Notes under the pieces: generated by a model
What the model saw: the letters and a program-made list of their open reading frames with translations, nothing else
Told to the model about the DNA's origin: nothing
Database searches by the model: none
NCBI GenBank assembly: GCA_937868205.1
Contig: CALMMC010000124.1
Coordinates: 46,229 to 110,228, forward strand
Direction of reading: 5' to 3'
Source of the DNA: JAAZPG01 sp012797375
GTDB lineage: Bacteria > Acidobacteriota > Aminicenantia > Aminicenantales > UBA4085
Length of the DNA: 64,000 nucleotides
Shown here: piece by piece, positions 17,036 through 25,412 of the stretch
Numbering within the stretch: position 1 is the stretch's first letter
How the letters are laid out: every line of letters begins with the position of its first letter
Program-made: the position numbers and the translations under genes

Positions 17036-18079
17036 TCAACGGATCATCTTGGCTCTCCAGTCGTTGAGAAGATCGGAGAGCGTTGTTTCCAGGGGGATGC
17101 GGGGGCGCCACCCGGTCTCCCGGGTGATCTTGGCGTGGCTTCCGGAAAGAAGCGGGATATCGGACCTGCGGACCCGGGCCGGGTCGACCTCCACGACGAT
17201 CTTCTCCCGGGAATCCCGAAGCAGCATCTTGAGGATCTCCCGCAGGGGACGGGCTTTGCCTGAACAAATGTTGTACGCTTCGCCGGGCCGTCCTTTCTCG
17301 ATGAGCAGGGTGTACGCCCGGACGACGTCCCGCACGTCGCTGTAGTCGCGCCGGACGGAGGTATTTCCGACCTTGAGGACCCTCGAGGGTCCGCGGCCGC
17401 TCTTTTTCCCCGTCGCCGCCGCTTCGATGACGGCGATTTGACGAGCCCAGTCCGAGCAGACGAAATCCGGGCTCTGCCCCGGGCCGGTATGGGTGAACGG
17501 CCGGGCGATGACGACGGCCGTTTTTTCCGCCCGGGCGTAAAGCGCGGCCAGGGCTTCGGCGCTCAGCTTCGTGAAACCGTACGGGCTGGCCGCGTTCAAC
17601 GGAAATGTTTCCCGAAGCGGCATCCTCCGGGACGGCTGGTTTCCGTAGACATCCGAGGAGCTGATGATCAGGAGTCGGGCTTCCGGAGCCCGAAGCCGGG
17701 CCGCCTCGAGGAGGTGGAACGTCCCCATCAGGTTCGTCTCGATCGTTTCCCGCCGCTGGTTCCAGGAAGCCCGGACCTGGGAGATGGCGGCCAAGTGGAA
17801 AATCCGGTCGGGCCGGCAGGCGGCCACGGCGGCCGAAACGGCGGCCGCGTCGCGGAGATCAAGCGGAAGGAGGGTCACCCGGGGGGCCGCGGCCCGGAAA
17901 TCAGGGCATTCCTCCGGGCGCTCGGGATAACACGTGCCGGTGATTTGGAGCCGGGGGTGGCGCCCCGCCTTTTCCTCCGCCTCGAGACGGGTGATGAGAT
18001 GGCGGCCGACGAAACCCGTCGCTCCGGTGATGAGAACGCGGAGGGTTTTCCGAGGTCGCGGCGAAGCGGCGGACGTCAT
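17036..18079 (-). CDS. rmd: GDP-6-deoxy-D-mannose reductase-like SDR epimerase
   Basis: 347 residues of the extended short-chain dehydrogenase family. The NAD(P)-binding GATGFVGRHL is at about residue 22, the catalytic triad in SSSDVYG and SPYGFTKLSAE (about 160-185), then ARPFTHTGPGQSP and a C-terminal RRSDIPLLSGSHAKI segment typical of the GDP-mannose branch. Rmd reduces GDP-4-keto-6-deoxymannose to GDP-D-rhamnose. The product of the gene directly upstream (gmd) is exactly this substrate, supporting the call; GDP-talose or a 4-epimerase outcome cannot be excluded. The start at 18079 is inferred from the onset of similarity and a GGGA upstream. Confidence 0.82.
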   Translation of the reverse strand: MTSAASPRPRKTLRVLITGATGFVGRHLITRLEAEEKAGRHPRLQITGTCYPERPEECPDFRAAAPRVTLLPLDLRDAAAVSAAVAACRPDRIFHLAAISQVRASWNQRRETIETNLMGTFHLLEAARLRAPEARLLIISSSDVYGNQPSRRMPLRETFPLNAASPYGFTKLSAEALAALYARAEKTAVVIARPFTHTGPGQSPDFVCSDWARQIAVIEAAATGKKSGRGPSRVLKVGNTSVRRDYSDVRDVVRAYTLLIEKGRPGEAYNICSGKARPLREILKMLLRDSREKIVVEVDPARVRRSDIPLLSGSHAKITRETGWRPRIPLETTLSDLLNDWRAKMIR

Positions 18080-18105
18080 GATGTTTCCCGGATCGAGGAA
18101 AGAGC

Positions 18106-19068
18106 TCAGAGGGCGGACCGCCAGTATTCGAGGAGATCCCGCAGAGTCGTCTCGAAGGTGATTTTCGGAGACCAGCCGGTGGCCGCCTTGAACTTGGAGA
18201 CGTCGGCGCACAAGATCTGGACATCGGACGGGCGCAGGCGGTCCGGATCTATCCGGACCTCGACTTTCGCCGGGCTGAGAGCGAGCAGCCGGTCGAGCAA
18301 GTCCTTCATCGAGACGGCGTTCCCCGTGCCGATGTTGTAGACCTCGCCGGACGCGCCTTTCTCCAAGGCCAGCCAGTACCCGCGCACCGTGTCCCGCACG
18401 TCGGTGAAATCGCGCTTGGCCTCGAGGTTGCCGACGTGGATGACCGGAGGGACGAGGCCCTTCTCGATCATCACGATCTGGCGGGCGAAATTGGAGGTGA
18501 CGAACACCTCGCCGCGGCGGGGTCCGGTATGGTTGAAGCCGCGCGTCCGGACGACGCGGAGTCGGTAGCTTTGCCAGTACTGAAAGCCCAAGAGGTCCTG
18601 GGCGACCTTGCTGACCGCGTACGGGCTGAGCGGCCGGAGCGGATTGGTTTCCTTCATCGGGACTTCATCGGGGTGGACCAGCCCGTATTCCTCGCTCGAG
18701 CCGGCGATCTGGATCCGGGGATCGAGCTTCTCGGCCATGACCGCCTCGAACAGGTTGATCTGCCCGACGGCGTTGATCATGAACGTCTCGGCCGGAAGCT
18801 TCCAGGAGGCCGGGACGAAGCTCTGGGCGGCCAGGTGGAAGATCCGGTCCGGGCGGGCGGCGGCCAACGCTTTCCGCAGGGAGCTCATGTCCTTGAGGTC
18901 GGCTTCATAAAGGGTGATTTTCCCCGTATGGAGGAGCGGGGCGATGTTCTCCATCCGGCTCCGCCAGCGGACGAGGCCGTGGACCTTGACGCCGGGATGA
19001 TGGGCCAGGATGTACTCGGCCAAGTGGCTGCCCGCGAAACCGGTGATTCCCGTGATCAGAATGTTCAT
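18106..19068 (-). CDS. gmd: GDP-mannose 4,6-dehydratase
   Basis: 320 residues, converting GDP-mannose to GDP-4-keto-6-deoxymannose. Features are ITGITGFAGSHLAEY at the N-terminus, FHLAAQSFVPASW (about 80), the SSEEYG Glu-containing active-site segment (about 117), SPYAVSKVAQD (about 140), and FNHTGPRRGEVFVTSNFA (about 172). The C-terminal RIDPDRLRPSDVQIL is typical of GMD-like enzymes. The ATG at 19068 overlaps the purF stop (ATGA), and rmd follows 26 bases later. At 320 residues it is shorter than the E. coli-type enzyme (about 370) and resembles the shorter Rmd/Gmd subgroup. Confidence 0.85.
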   Translation of the reverse strand: MNILITGITGFAGSHLAEYILAHHPGVKVHGLVRWRSRMENIAPLLHTGKITLYEADLKDMSSLRKALAAARPDRIFHLAAQSFVPASWKLPAETFMINAVGQINLFEAVMAEKLDPRIQIAGSSEEYGLVHPDEVPMKETNPLRPLSPYAVSKVAQDLLGFQYWQSYRLRVVRTRGFNHTGPRRGEVFVTSNFARQIVMIEKGLVPPVIHVGNLEAKRDFTDVRDTVRGYWLALEKGASGEVYNIGTGNAVSMKDLLDRLLALSPAKVEVRIDPDRLRPSDVQILCADVSKFKAATGWSPKITFETTLRDLLEYWRSAL

Positions 19069-20537
19069 GTGATGTTCAACTCCATCTGGCCGGAAGACGC
19101 CTTCCGGCGCTGGTCTTCGATCGATTGAAGCATTTCGGGGGTGACGTCCCCCGTGATGTAATTTCCGTCGAAACAGGCCGCGCAGAACCGGCCGAGGTTC
19201 GGATTTTCCATCCGAATGGCCTTGACCAGGTTCTCCTGCGTTTGATAGATGACCCGGTCCGCCCCGATCCGGAGGGCGACCTCCTCCTCGTTGCGGTCGC
19301 GGGCGACGAACTCCTTCCGGGTCTGCATGTCGACGCCGTAGACGCAGGGATAGCGAAGCGGCGGGGAGCAGGAGGCGAAATAGACGTTCCGGGCTCCGCA
19401 GTCCCGGACAAGACCGACGATGGCCCGGGCGGTGTTGCCCCGGACAATGCTGTCGTCGACCAATAGGACGTTGCGGTCCTTGAATTCCGCGGCGATCGGA
19501 TTGAGCTTGAACCGAACCATGTTCTGCCGATCGTTGACGGCGGGCATGATGAACGTCCGGCCGATGTAGCGGTTCTTCACCAGGGCCTCGCGGTATTTCA
19601 GGTTGAGCTTTCGGGCGATCTCGATGGCCGCGTCCCGGGCCGAGTCGGGGATCGGGACGACGATGTCGATCGGCAGCCCGGCTTTGCGGATCTCCTCGGC
19701 CAGGAGCTCGCCGAGGTGGACGCGGGCCCGGTAAACATTGACGCCGTCGATGATCGAATCGGGCCGGGCGAAGTAAACCCATTCGAACAAGCAGGGCGAA
19801 TGGGGCTTGTCCCAGATCCGCTTCATGTGGATTTCCCGGTTGTGATCGAAGAAGATCGCCGAGCCGGGAGGAATATCGCGGATGTCGCTGAAATTCATGA
19901 TGTTGAGAGACACGCTCTCCGAGGCGATCGCGTAGGACGGGACGACGCCGTCGCGGCGCTGGCCCCAGGACAGCGGCTTGATCCCGAAGGGATCGCGGAA
20001 GGCCGCCATCCCCTGGCCGGCGATGTAGGCGACGACGGAGTAGCCGCCGATGACCTGTCGAAAGACGGACTCGACGGCCCGAAAGACGATCTCAGGGGTC
20101 AAGGAATCGGGATTCTGGGCTTCCAGGGCGACGGCGAACACGTTCAGGATGCTCTCGACGTCATTGTCCGAATTGAGGAGGCGATGGTGCCTCTCGGCAA
20201 GGTGCTTTTTAAGGGCGACGTAATTCACGACGTTGCCGTTATGGGCCATCATGAGGCCGAAGGGGGCGTTCAGCTGGAAGGGTTGGGCGTCCTCGCCCCG
20301 GCCGCCGCCGATCGTCGGGTAGCGGGTGTGGCCGATTCCGATGGCCCCGGTCAGCCGCTCGGCGTGGGCGGCTTTGAAGATGTCGCGGACCAGCCCGTTG
20401 CCCTTCTTGGTGTGAAAACGGCCGTCATAGGTGATGATCCCGGCCGCGTCCTGGCCCCGGTGCTGGATCGCCAGCAATCCCTGGTAAAGGTCCCGGAAGA
20501 CCTGTCCGTTGGCCCAGATACCGATAACGCCGCACAT
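19065..20537 (-). CDS. purF: Amidophosphoribosyltransferase
   Basis: 490 residues. First committed step of purine synthesis: PRPP plus glutamine to phosphoribosylamine. The N-terminal nucleophile Cys is at position 2 (MCGVIGIW), so no propeptide is needed beyond Met removal, followed by QHRGQDAAGI. The PRPP-binding loop is VLLVDDSIVRGNTA (about residue 355). Cys residues in FASCSPP, YPCVYG and FCAACF fit the Fe-S form of the enzyme as in Bacillus. Its place between rfbB and gmd, within deoxysugar genes, is unusual, and the ATGA overlap with gmd shows co-translation. Confidence 0.97.
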   Translation of the reverse strand: MCGVIGIWANGQVFRDLYQGLLAIQHRGQDAAGIITYDGRFHTKKGNGLVRDIFKAAHAERLTGAIGIGHTRYPTIGGGRGEDAQPFQLNAPFGLMMAHNGNVVNYVALKKHLAERHHRLLNSDNDVESILNVFAVALEAQNPDSLTPEIVFRAVESVFRQVIGGYSVVAYIAGQGMAAFRDPFGIKPLSWGQRRDGVVPSYAIASESVSLNIMNFSDIRDIPPGSAIFFDHNREIHMKRIWDKPHSPCLFEWVYFARPDSIIDGVNVYRARVHLGELLAEEIRKAGLPIDIVVPIPDSARDAAIEIARKLNLKYREALVKNRYIGRTFIMPAVNDRQNMVRFKLNPIAAEFKDRNVLLVDDSIVRGNTARAIVGLVRDCGARNVYFASCSPPLRYPCVYGVDMQTRKEFVARDRNEEEVALRIGADRVIYQTQENLVKAIRMENPNLGRFCAACFDGNYITGDVTPEMLQSIEDQRRKASSGQMELNIT

Positions 20538-20574
20538 GGATCGACCTGCCTGGAATTATATCAAATCCGCCGAC

Positions 20575-21693
20575 TTATTTCCGGTCTTTATAATAGCTCT
20601 CGTAGAAGGATTTGAAGGCGGCGTTTTTTTCCTTGATCCTCGTCCACCAGGCCCGGTTATCCATGTACCACCGCACGGTCGCCTCGAGCCCTTCCTCGAA
20701 ATCGACCTTCCGCTTCCATCTCAAAGCCTTGATTTTATTGATGTTGACGGCATACCGGGTGTCGTGCCCAAGCCGGTCGGGAACGAACTTGATCAGGTCC
20801 TTGGAAGCCCCCGTGAGCTTGACGATCCTCCGGGCGACCTCGATGTTCGTCCGCTCGTCGTTGGCTCCGACGTTGTAGACCTCCCCGAGCCGGCCCCGCC
20901 GGATGAGGCATTCGATCGCCCGGCAGTTGTCCTCGACGTGCAGCCAGTCGCGGACGTTCCGGCCCTTCCCGTACAGGGGCAGCGTTCGTCCCTCCAAGGC
21001 GTGGGTGGTGAACAGCGGGATGAATTTTTCGGGATGCTGATACGGACCGTAGTTGTTGCTCGGGCGGAGGATGATCGTCGGCGCGCCGTACGTCGTGTGA
21101 TAGGCCTGGACCATCCGGTCGGCTCCGACCTTGCTGGCGGCGTAGGGCGAGGAGGGATTCAAGGAATCCGTCTCCCGGAAAAAGCCTTTCTCCCGGCTGC
21201 CGTAGACCTCATCGGTCGAGATGTGGACGAAGAATTCGACGCCGGGCGCTTTGCGCAGGGCTTCAAGCAAAATATACGTCCCGAAAACGTCCGTCAGGAC
21301 AAATTCCCCCGCGTCGACGATCGACCGGTCGACGTGGGTTTCGGCGGCGAAGTGGACGACGCCCTGGACGCGTTCGAAACAACCGGCGACGAGGGCCGCA
21401 TCGCGGATGTCGCCGTGGATGAATTCGTGTCGCGGATCGCATGAAACGTCGGCCAGGTTTTCCAGGTTTCCGGCGTAGGTCAGCTTGTCGAGATTGATCA
21501 CGCGGAGCCCGGGATATTCGGCCAGCATCATCCGGATGAAGTTGCTGCCGATGAAACCGGCTCCGCCGGTGACGAGAATCGTTCTCCCGTTCAAGGCGCG
21601 CTCGAGAACGGAGGGAGCCGCTTTGAGCCCGGACGCCCGGCGGCCGGCCGACGGAACGGCTTTTTTCACGGGACGGCGTTTCGTCTGCTTCAT
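20575..21693 (-). CDS. rfbB: dTDP-glucose 4,6-dehydratase
   Basis: 372 residues. Converts dTDP-glucose to dTDP-4-keto-6-deoxyglucose. NAD-binding GGAGFIGSNF starts near residue 44, then HFAAETHVDRSI, the active-site STDEVYG (about 155), SPYAASKVGAD (about 185) and LRPSNNYGPYQHPEKFIP, all diagnostic for RfbB/RmlB. The ATG at 21693 has GGAGAG upstream. The first 36 or so residues are a Lys/Arg/Ala-rich tail absent from most RfbB proteins; an internal start is not obvious. It belongs to a run rfbA-rfbC-like-rfbB-purF-gmd-rmd on the minus strand. Confidence 0.95.
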   Translation of the reverse strand: MKQTKRRPVKKAVPSAGRRASGLKAAPSVLERALNGRTILVTGGAGFIGSNFIRMMLAEYPGLRVINLDKLTYAGNLENLADVSCDPRHEFIHGDIRDAALVAGCFERVQGVVHFAAETHVDRSIVDAGEFVLTDVFGTYILLEALRKAPGVEFFVHISTDEVYGSREKGFFRETDSLNPSSPYAASKVGADRMVQAYHTTYGAPTIILRPSNNYGPYQHPEKFIPLFTTHALEGRTLPLYGKGRNVRDWLHVEDNCRAIECLIRRGRLGEVYNVGANDERTNIEVARRIVKLTGASKDLIKFVPDRLGHDTRYAVNINKIKALRWKRKVDFEEGLEATVRWYMDNRAWWTRIKEKNAAFKSFYESYYKDRK

Positions 21694-21785
21694 CTTCTTC
21701 TCTCCACGGGTCTCGTTTTGGATTCCATCCCGCCGGCGACGGGACGAGGATTCACGGCAACGACGGGAATCAAACGAATTCCGTC

Positions 21786-22241
21786 TCAGCCGTCCTTCCG
21801 CTCCCATTCATACGGTATCTCTCCGGAATGGGGATCGAGCCGCTGCTCGTCCGGCTCCTTGTAGTTGTACGGCTCGGTCGGGACATTGACGACGATCGCT
21901 TCTTCCGGGCTCGTGCACATCCAGCCATGGTAAACGCCGGCCGGAATATGGATGAGGAGGGGATTATGGACGCCCATGTAAAACTGGTTGATCTCGCCCT
22001 TGGTCGGCGAGCCTTCCCGGGCGTCGCAGAGGGCGACCTTGACCATCCCGTGGACGCAGGCCATGTTGTCGGCCTGCCTCTCGTGCTTGTGCCAGGCCTT
22101 GATGACGCCGGGATAGGTCGTCGTCATGTAGGCCTGGCCGAACTTCTCGAAACACTCGTCGTCGGCCCTGAAGATCTCCATCAGCCGGCCCCGCTCGTCG
22201 GGGATGACCCGGAGCTTTTTTACGCTCACGCCTTGAATCAT
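21786..22241 (-). CDS. Short RmlC-like cupin (dTDP-4-keto-deoxyhexose epimerase/isomerase-like)
   Basis: 151 residues, shorter than standard dTDP-4-dehydrorhamnose 3,5-epimerase (about 180). It keeps the family outline: [51 protein letters not shown] and [11 protein letters not shown]. The usual RGLHYQ segment is KAWHKHE here and other active-site surroundings differ, so it may be a 3-epimerase, a 3,4-ketoisomerase-like cupin or a related enzyme. It overlaps rfbA by four bases, so it certainly acts with RfbA and RfbB on a dTDP-keto sugar. A reductase (rfbD) is not present in this cluster. Confidence 0.75.
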   Translation of the reverse strand: MIQGVSVKKLRVIPDERGRLMEIFRADDECFEKFGQAYMTTTYPGVIKAWHKHERQADNMACVHGMVKVALCDAREGSPTKGEINQFYMGVHNPLLIHIPAGVYHGWMCTSPEEAIVVNVPTEPYNYKEPDEQRLDPHSGEIPYEWERKDG

Positions 22242-23122
22242 GGCTTCTTTCCTCCCATCGGCTCGCGGGACAACCGGAGCAGGTACTCGCCGTAGGCGTT
22301 CGGGATGGCCTCGGCCAAACGGCGCAGTCTCTTAACGTCGATATAGCCCAGGCGAAAGGCGACCTCCTCGGGACAGGAGATCATCAGGCCTTGCCGGTCC
22401 TCGACCGCTTGGACGAAATTGGCCGCCTGAAGAAGAGATTCATGGGTCCCGGCGTCGAGCCAGGCCGTGCCCCGCCCCATCTCCTCGACCCGGAGCTCGC
22501 CCCGCCGCAGGTAGACGAGATTAAGGTCGGTGATCTCGATTTCGCCCCGGGCCGAGGGCTTGAGGCCGGCGGCGAAATTTGAAGCCCGGCCGTCGTAGAA
22601 ATAAAGCCCGGGAACGGCGAAATGCGACCGGGGCTTGGCCGGCTTCTCCTCGATGCTGACGGCCCGGCCCCGGCTGTCTAACTCGATGACGCCGTAGCGC
22701 TCGGGATCCTTCACCGGGTAGGCGAAAACGATCGCGCCGGTCTTCAGCCGGGCGCATTTCCTGAGCTGTCCGGGCAATCCGTGGCCGAAAAAGATGTTGT
22801 CGCCGAGGATCAGGCAGGACGGCTTGCCGCCGATGAAATCGCGTCCGACGAGAAAGGCGTCGGCCAGGCCCCGCGGCTCACTTTGCTCCCGGAACTCGAA
22901 CCGGAGCCCCCATCGCCGCCCGTCCCCGAGGAGAGCCCGGAACGCCTCGAGCGACTCCGGCGCGGAGATCACGAGGATGTCCCGGATCCCGGCCAGCATC
23001 AGCAGGGACAGGGGATAATAAATCATCGGCTTGTCGTAGACCGGCAGAAGCTGCTTGCTGACCGAATGCGTCAGCGGATGGAGGCGGGTGCCTTTGCCTC
23101 CGGCCAGAATGATTCCCCTCAT
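22238..23122 (-). CDS. rfbA: Glucose-1-phosphate thymidylyltransferase
   Basis: 294 residues, normal for RmlA. The nucleotide-binding signature [16 protein letters not shown] opens the protein, followed by [28 protein letters not shown] (metal-binding Asp, about residue 110), SIEEKPAKP and [15 protein letters not shown] (about 220). It makes dTDP-glucose from dTTP and glucose-1-phosphate, feeding RfbB two genes downstream. It is the first gene of the minus-strand run, behind a promoter in the 108-base gap shared with the divergent gene at 23231. Confidence 0.97.
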   Translation of the reverse strand: MRGIILAGGKGTRLHPLTHSVSKQLLPVYDKPMIYYPLSLLMLAGIRDILVISAPESLEAFRALLGDGRRWGLRFEFREQSEPRGLADAFLVGRDFIGGKPSCLILGDNIFFGHGLPGQLRKCARLKTGAIVFAYPVKDPERYGVIELDSRGRAVSIEEKPAKPRSHFAVPGLYFYDGRASNFAAGLKPSARGEIEITDLNLVYLRRGELRVEEMGRGTAWLDAGTHESLLQAANFVQAVEDRQGLMISCPEEVAFRLGYIDVKRLRRLAEAIPNAYGEYLLRLSREPMGGKKP

Positions 23123-23153
23123 CGGATTGTCCTTTGCCCGGGATTCGCCCGAA

Positions 23154-23183
23154 AATATAACATAGATTGACAGTTTTTTCCAA
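23154..23183 (-). promoter_or_regulatory. Putative promoter of the rfbA operon
   Basis: Minus-strand TTGGAA (23178-23183) and TATATT (23154-23159) boxes with an 18-base spacer, in an AT-rich patch about 30 bases before the rfbA start. Confidence 0.45.
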
Positions 23184-23193
23184 AACGCATAAT
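23167..23193 (+). promoter_or_regulatory. Putative promoter of the ligase-like gene at 23231
   Basis: A perfect TTGACA (23167-23172) is followed after 15 bases by CATAAT (23188-23193), or after 17 bases by TAATCT. It overlaps the rfbA promoter on the other strand, so the two may compete. Confidence 0.4.
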
Positions 23194-23230
23194 CTGTCCA
23201 TAGTCATGAAAAACGGGGCGGAACGACCGA

Positions 23231-25363
23231 GTGGATAATCCAAGCCATCGACGTCTTCTTCGCGGACTCGCGGTCATTTTATATTCCTTGCTGCTGGCTC
23301 TTTTCTATTGGAAGTATGTGCCCCTTGTCGCCGCTTACCAGGCCGTTCTTATTCCCCTTCTCCTTTTCGTCGCCGTCGCCGCGGCGACCGACGTCCGAAA
23401 GGGCTTGCTGGGATTTCTTTTTCTATTTCCGCTGATCAACAATCTCCCGTATTTTTTCAAGCTCTACGATCCGCTTCCCATGGCCCCCTCGGCCTTGGTC
23501 CTGTTTCTCTTTTTCTTCCTGGGCCGGCTGATCCACGGGGTCTTCTTCCCTTTTCCGCCGGAAGAAAGCGGAAAAGGACCGAAGGAACCTCTCTTCACGC
23601 CGCTCCGCCTCTTTGCCGGCCTCGTCCTTTTCTCCGCCCTGATCACGTTTTGGCGCTACACGAATTTTTTCCCCCTCTGGCGGCCGCGGATTTATGAGCT
23701 TGTGACGAACGTCAAGGGCGTCAGCGCCGGCGGGGCGATCATGAGCGTCGTCTTCTACAGCCTGACGTACCTGACCGGCATCGTTTTTTTCACCCTTTGC
23801 GTCCGGGTTCTCCGGACGGAGGGGTTCATTAAAAAAGCCGTCGCGGCGTTTGGGGTCGGATCATTTCTCTCGATCGGTTTCGGGTTTATTCAAAAATTTC
23901 ATTCCCCCGCCCTCGGCAATCTTCCGGCCAGTCTCCGTCACGGCCTTCTCAACGCGACCTTCAAGGACGCCCTGTCCTTCGGGGCTTTTCTCTCAATGCT
24001 CATTCCCTTCTTGGCCGGACTCCTGCCCGCCGTCAAGGGAAGGACGAGGCTGACGGCGGCCGTCATGACGGCCGCGGCCGGCTATTTCTTGTTCCACGCC
24101 GGCTCCAAGAGCGCCCTCATCGCCGCCGCCGCCGCCCTTCTCTTCCTGGGAATCCTCATGCTTCCGGCGATTCTCGAGCGGCGCGGTCCGTTAGCCCGCC
24201 TGGTCATCCCTCTGGGGCTGGCGGCCGCCGTATTCGCCGGCGCCTCGATCTATCTCTTGATATCGGGAAATTTCCCCTCCGAGAACGGACAGCGCACGGC
24301 GACCATCGAACGCATGGAGGATTTCGCCTCAGCCCTCGAAATCCGCACCGCCGGCCACTGGAGGATCGCGGGCCAGATGATCCGGGATTATCCCCTAAGC
24401 GGCGTCGGGGTCGGGGCCTATATCATCGAAATGGCCAACACGGCGAAAACCCTCAAGATCTCGATCGGAGTTCCCGAATCGGCCGAAAACCTTCCTCTCC
24501 ACGTCGGGTCCGAACTGGGGATTCCCGGCATGCTTCTATTCCTTTGGATCCTTTGGGAGATGGGAAGGCGGATTTTTCTCTCGTTCCGGGCGGCGCCTTC
24601 CGGGACGTTCCCCAGGGCCCTCATCGCCGCCTCGGCCGCCGGATTGTTCGCCTTCCTTGTGAATTCCCAGTCGCATTCCTACATCGGAAGCTATGAAATC
24701 CAGTACCTCTTCTGGTTTCTCGGCTCCCTGGCGTTCGCCGGGGACGTCCCTTCGCCCGCCGCCGCGGCAGGGCGGAAGCCGTCGAGCCGGCGCTTGGGAC
24801 GCCTCTTCGGAACAATCCTCCTTTTTCTCGGCACGGCGGGGCTTCTTTGGAATTCAGCTCATTCGCTCTCGCTCAACGCCCGCACCGAGCGCTACCGGCT
24901 CCGGCAGGGATTCGGCCTCGGTCCCTATGAAAAGGACGCGGACGGACGGCGTTTCCGCTGGAGCGGACGATATGCGGGACTGACCGGCCGGGCCGGCGCT
25001 CCTCCGCTCAAGGCGTGGCTCCTCGCTTCTCATCCGGACATCCGCGTCCGGCCGGTCCGGCTGCGCCTCTTCGCCGCCGCCGACCTGGCCACGAAACCGG
25101 TCCTTCTCCAAGACCTCGTCCTTAAAGAAAACCTATGGAAAAGGATCGAGCTCCAGGCCCCCCCCGGCTTCCCGGAATCTTCCCTTTTTCTGTTCGAGGT
25201 GGATCGGACGTGGAATCCGCGTAAGGCGGGCGTATCGGACGATCCCCGGGACCTCGGCCTGGCGATCGGGATCATCCAGGCGGCCGGCCCGATCAAGCCG
25301 AAGGAAAAAACCGAGGCGGCCAAGCCCGCAAACAGTCCTCCGGAAAAGAAGGAAAACAGTTAG
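23231..25363 (+). CDS. Large O-antigen ligase/polymerase-like membrane protein
   Basis: 710 residues. About twelve hydrophobic helices fill residues 15-500. The Wzy_C/O-antigen ligase signature is recognisable in GSKSALIAAAA (about 290), the YPLSGVGVGAYIIEM segment (about 390) and LPLHVGSELGIPGMLLF (about 420), where the family His lies, then SQSHSYIG (about 480). A final helix (about 520-545) is followed by a soluble tail of some 150 residues that looks beta-rich and is probably periplasmic. A GTG at 23231 is the start. The gene is divergent from rfbA. Ligase versus polymerase is undecided. Confidence 0.75.
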   Translation: MDNPSHRRLLRGLAVILYSLLLALFYWKYVPLVAAYQAVLIPLLLFVAVAAATDVRKGLLGFLFLFPLINNLPYFFKLYDPLPMAPSALVLFLFFFLGRLIHGVFFPFPPEESGKGPKEPLFTPLRLFAGLVLFSALITFWRYTNFFPLWRPRIYELVTNVKGVSAGGAIMSVVFYSLTYLTGIVFFTLCVRVLRTEGFIKKAVAAFGVGSFLSIGFGFIQKFHSPALGNLPASLRHGLLNATFKDALSFGAFLSMLIPFLAGLLPAVKGRTRLTAAVMTAAAGYFLFHAGSKSALIAAAAALLFLGILMLPAILERRGPLARLVIPLGLAAAVFAGASIYLLISGNFPSENGQRTATIERMEDFASALEIRTAGHWRIAGQMIRDYPLSGVGVGAYIIEMANTAKTLKISIGVPESAENLPLHVGSELGIPGMLLFLWILWEMGRRIFLSFRAAPSGTFPRALIAASAAGLFAFLVNSQSHSYIGSYEIQYLFWFLGSLAFAGDVPSPAAAAGRKPSSRRLGRLFGTILLFLGTAGLLWNSAHSLSLNARTERYRLRQGFGLGPYEKDADGRRFRWSGRYAGLTGRAGAPPLKAWLLASHPDIRVRPVRLRLFAAADLATKPVLLQDLVLKENLWKRIELQAPPGFPESSLFLFEVDRTWNPRKAGVSDDPRDLGLAIGIIQAAGPIKPKEKTEAAKPANSPPEKKENS

Positions 25364-25382
25364 GGAGAGGAAAGGGGGATTC

Positions 25383-25412
25383 GCCGCGCCTCCGGTCCGC
25401 CGGACGCGCGGC
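25383..25412. terminator. Hairpin between convergent genes, possible bidirectional terminator
   Basis: GCCGCGC-C-TCCGG, loop TCCG, CCGGA-C-GCGCGGC: a 12-pair stem with one C-C mismatch, filling the gap between the gene ending at 25363 (plus) and the one ending at 25413 (minus). There is no U-run on either side. Confidence 0.5.

Noticed and set aside
17036..19068. gmd and rmd as a recent tandem duplication
   Set aside because: They share only the SDR fold; active-site surroundings (SEEYG against SSDVYG) and N-termini differ, so they are two steps of one pathway.
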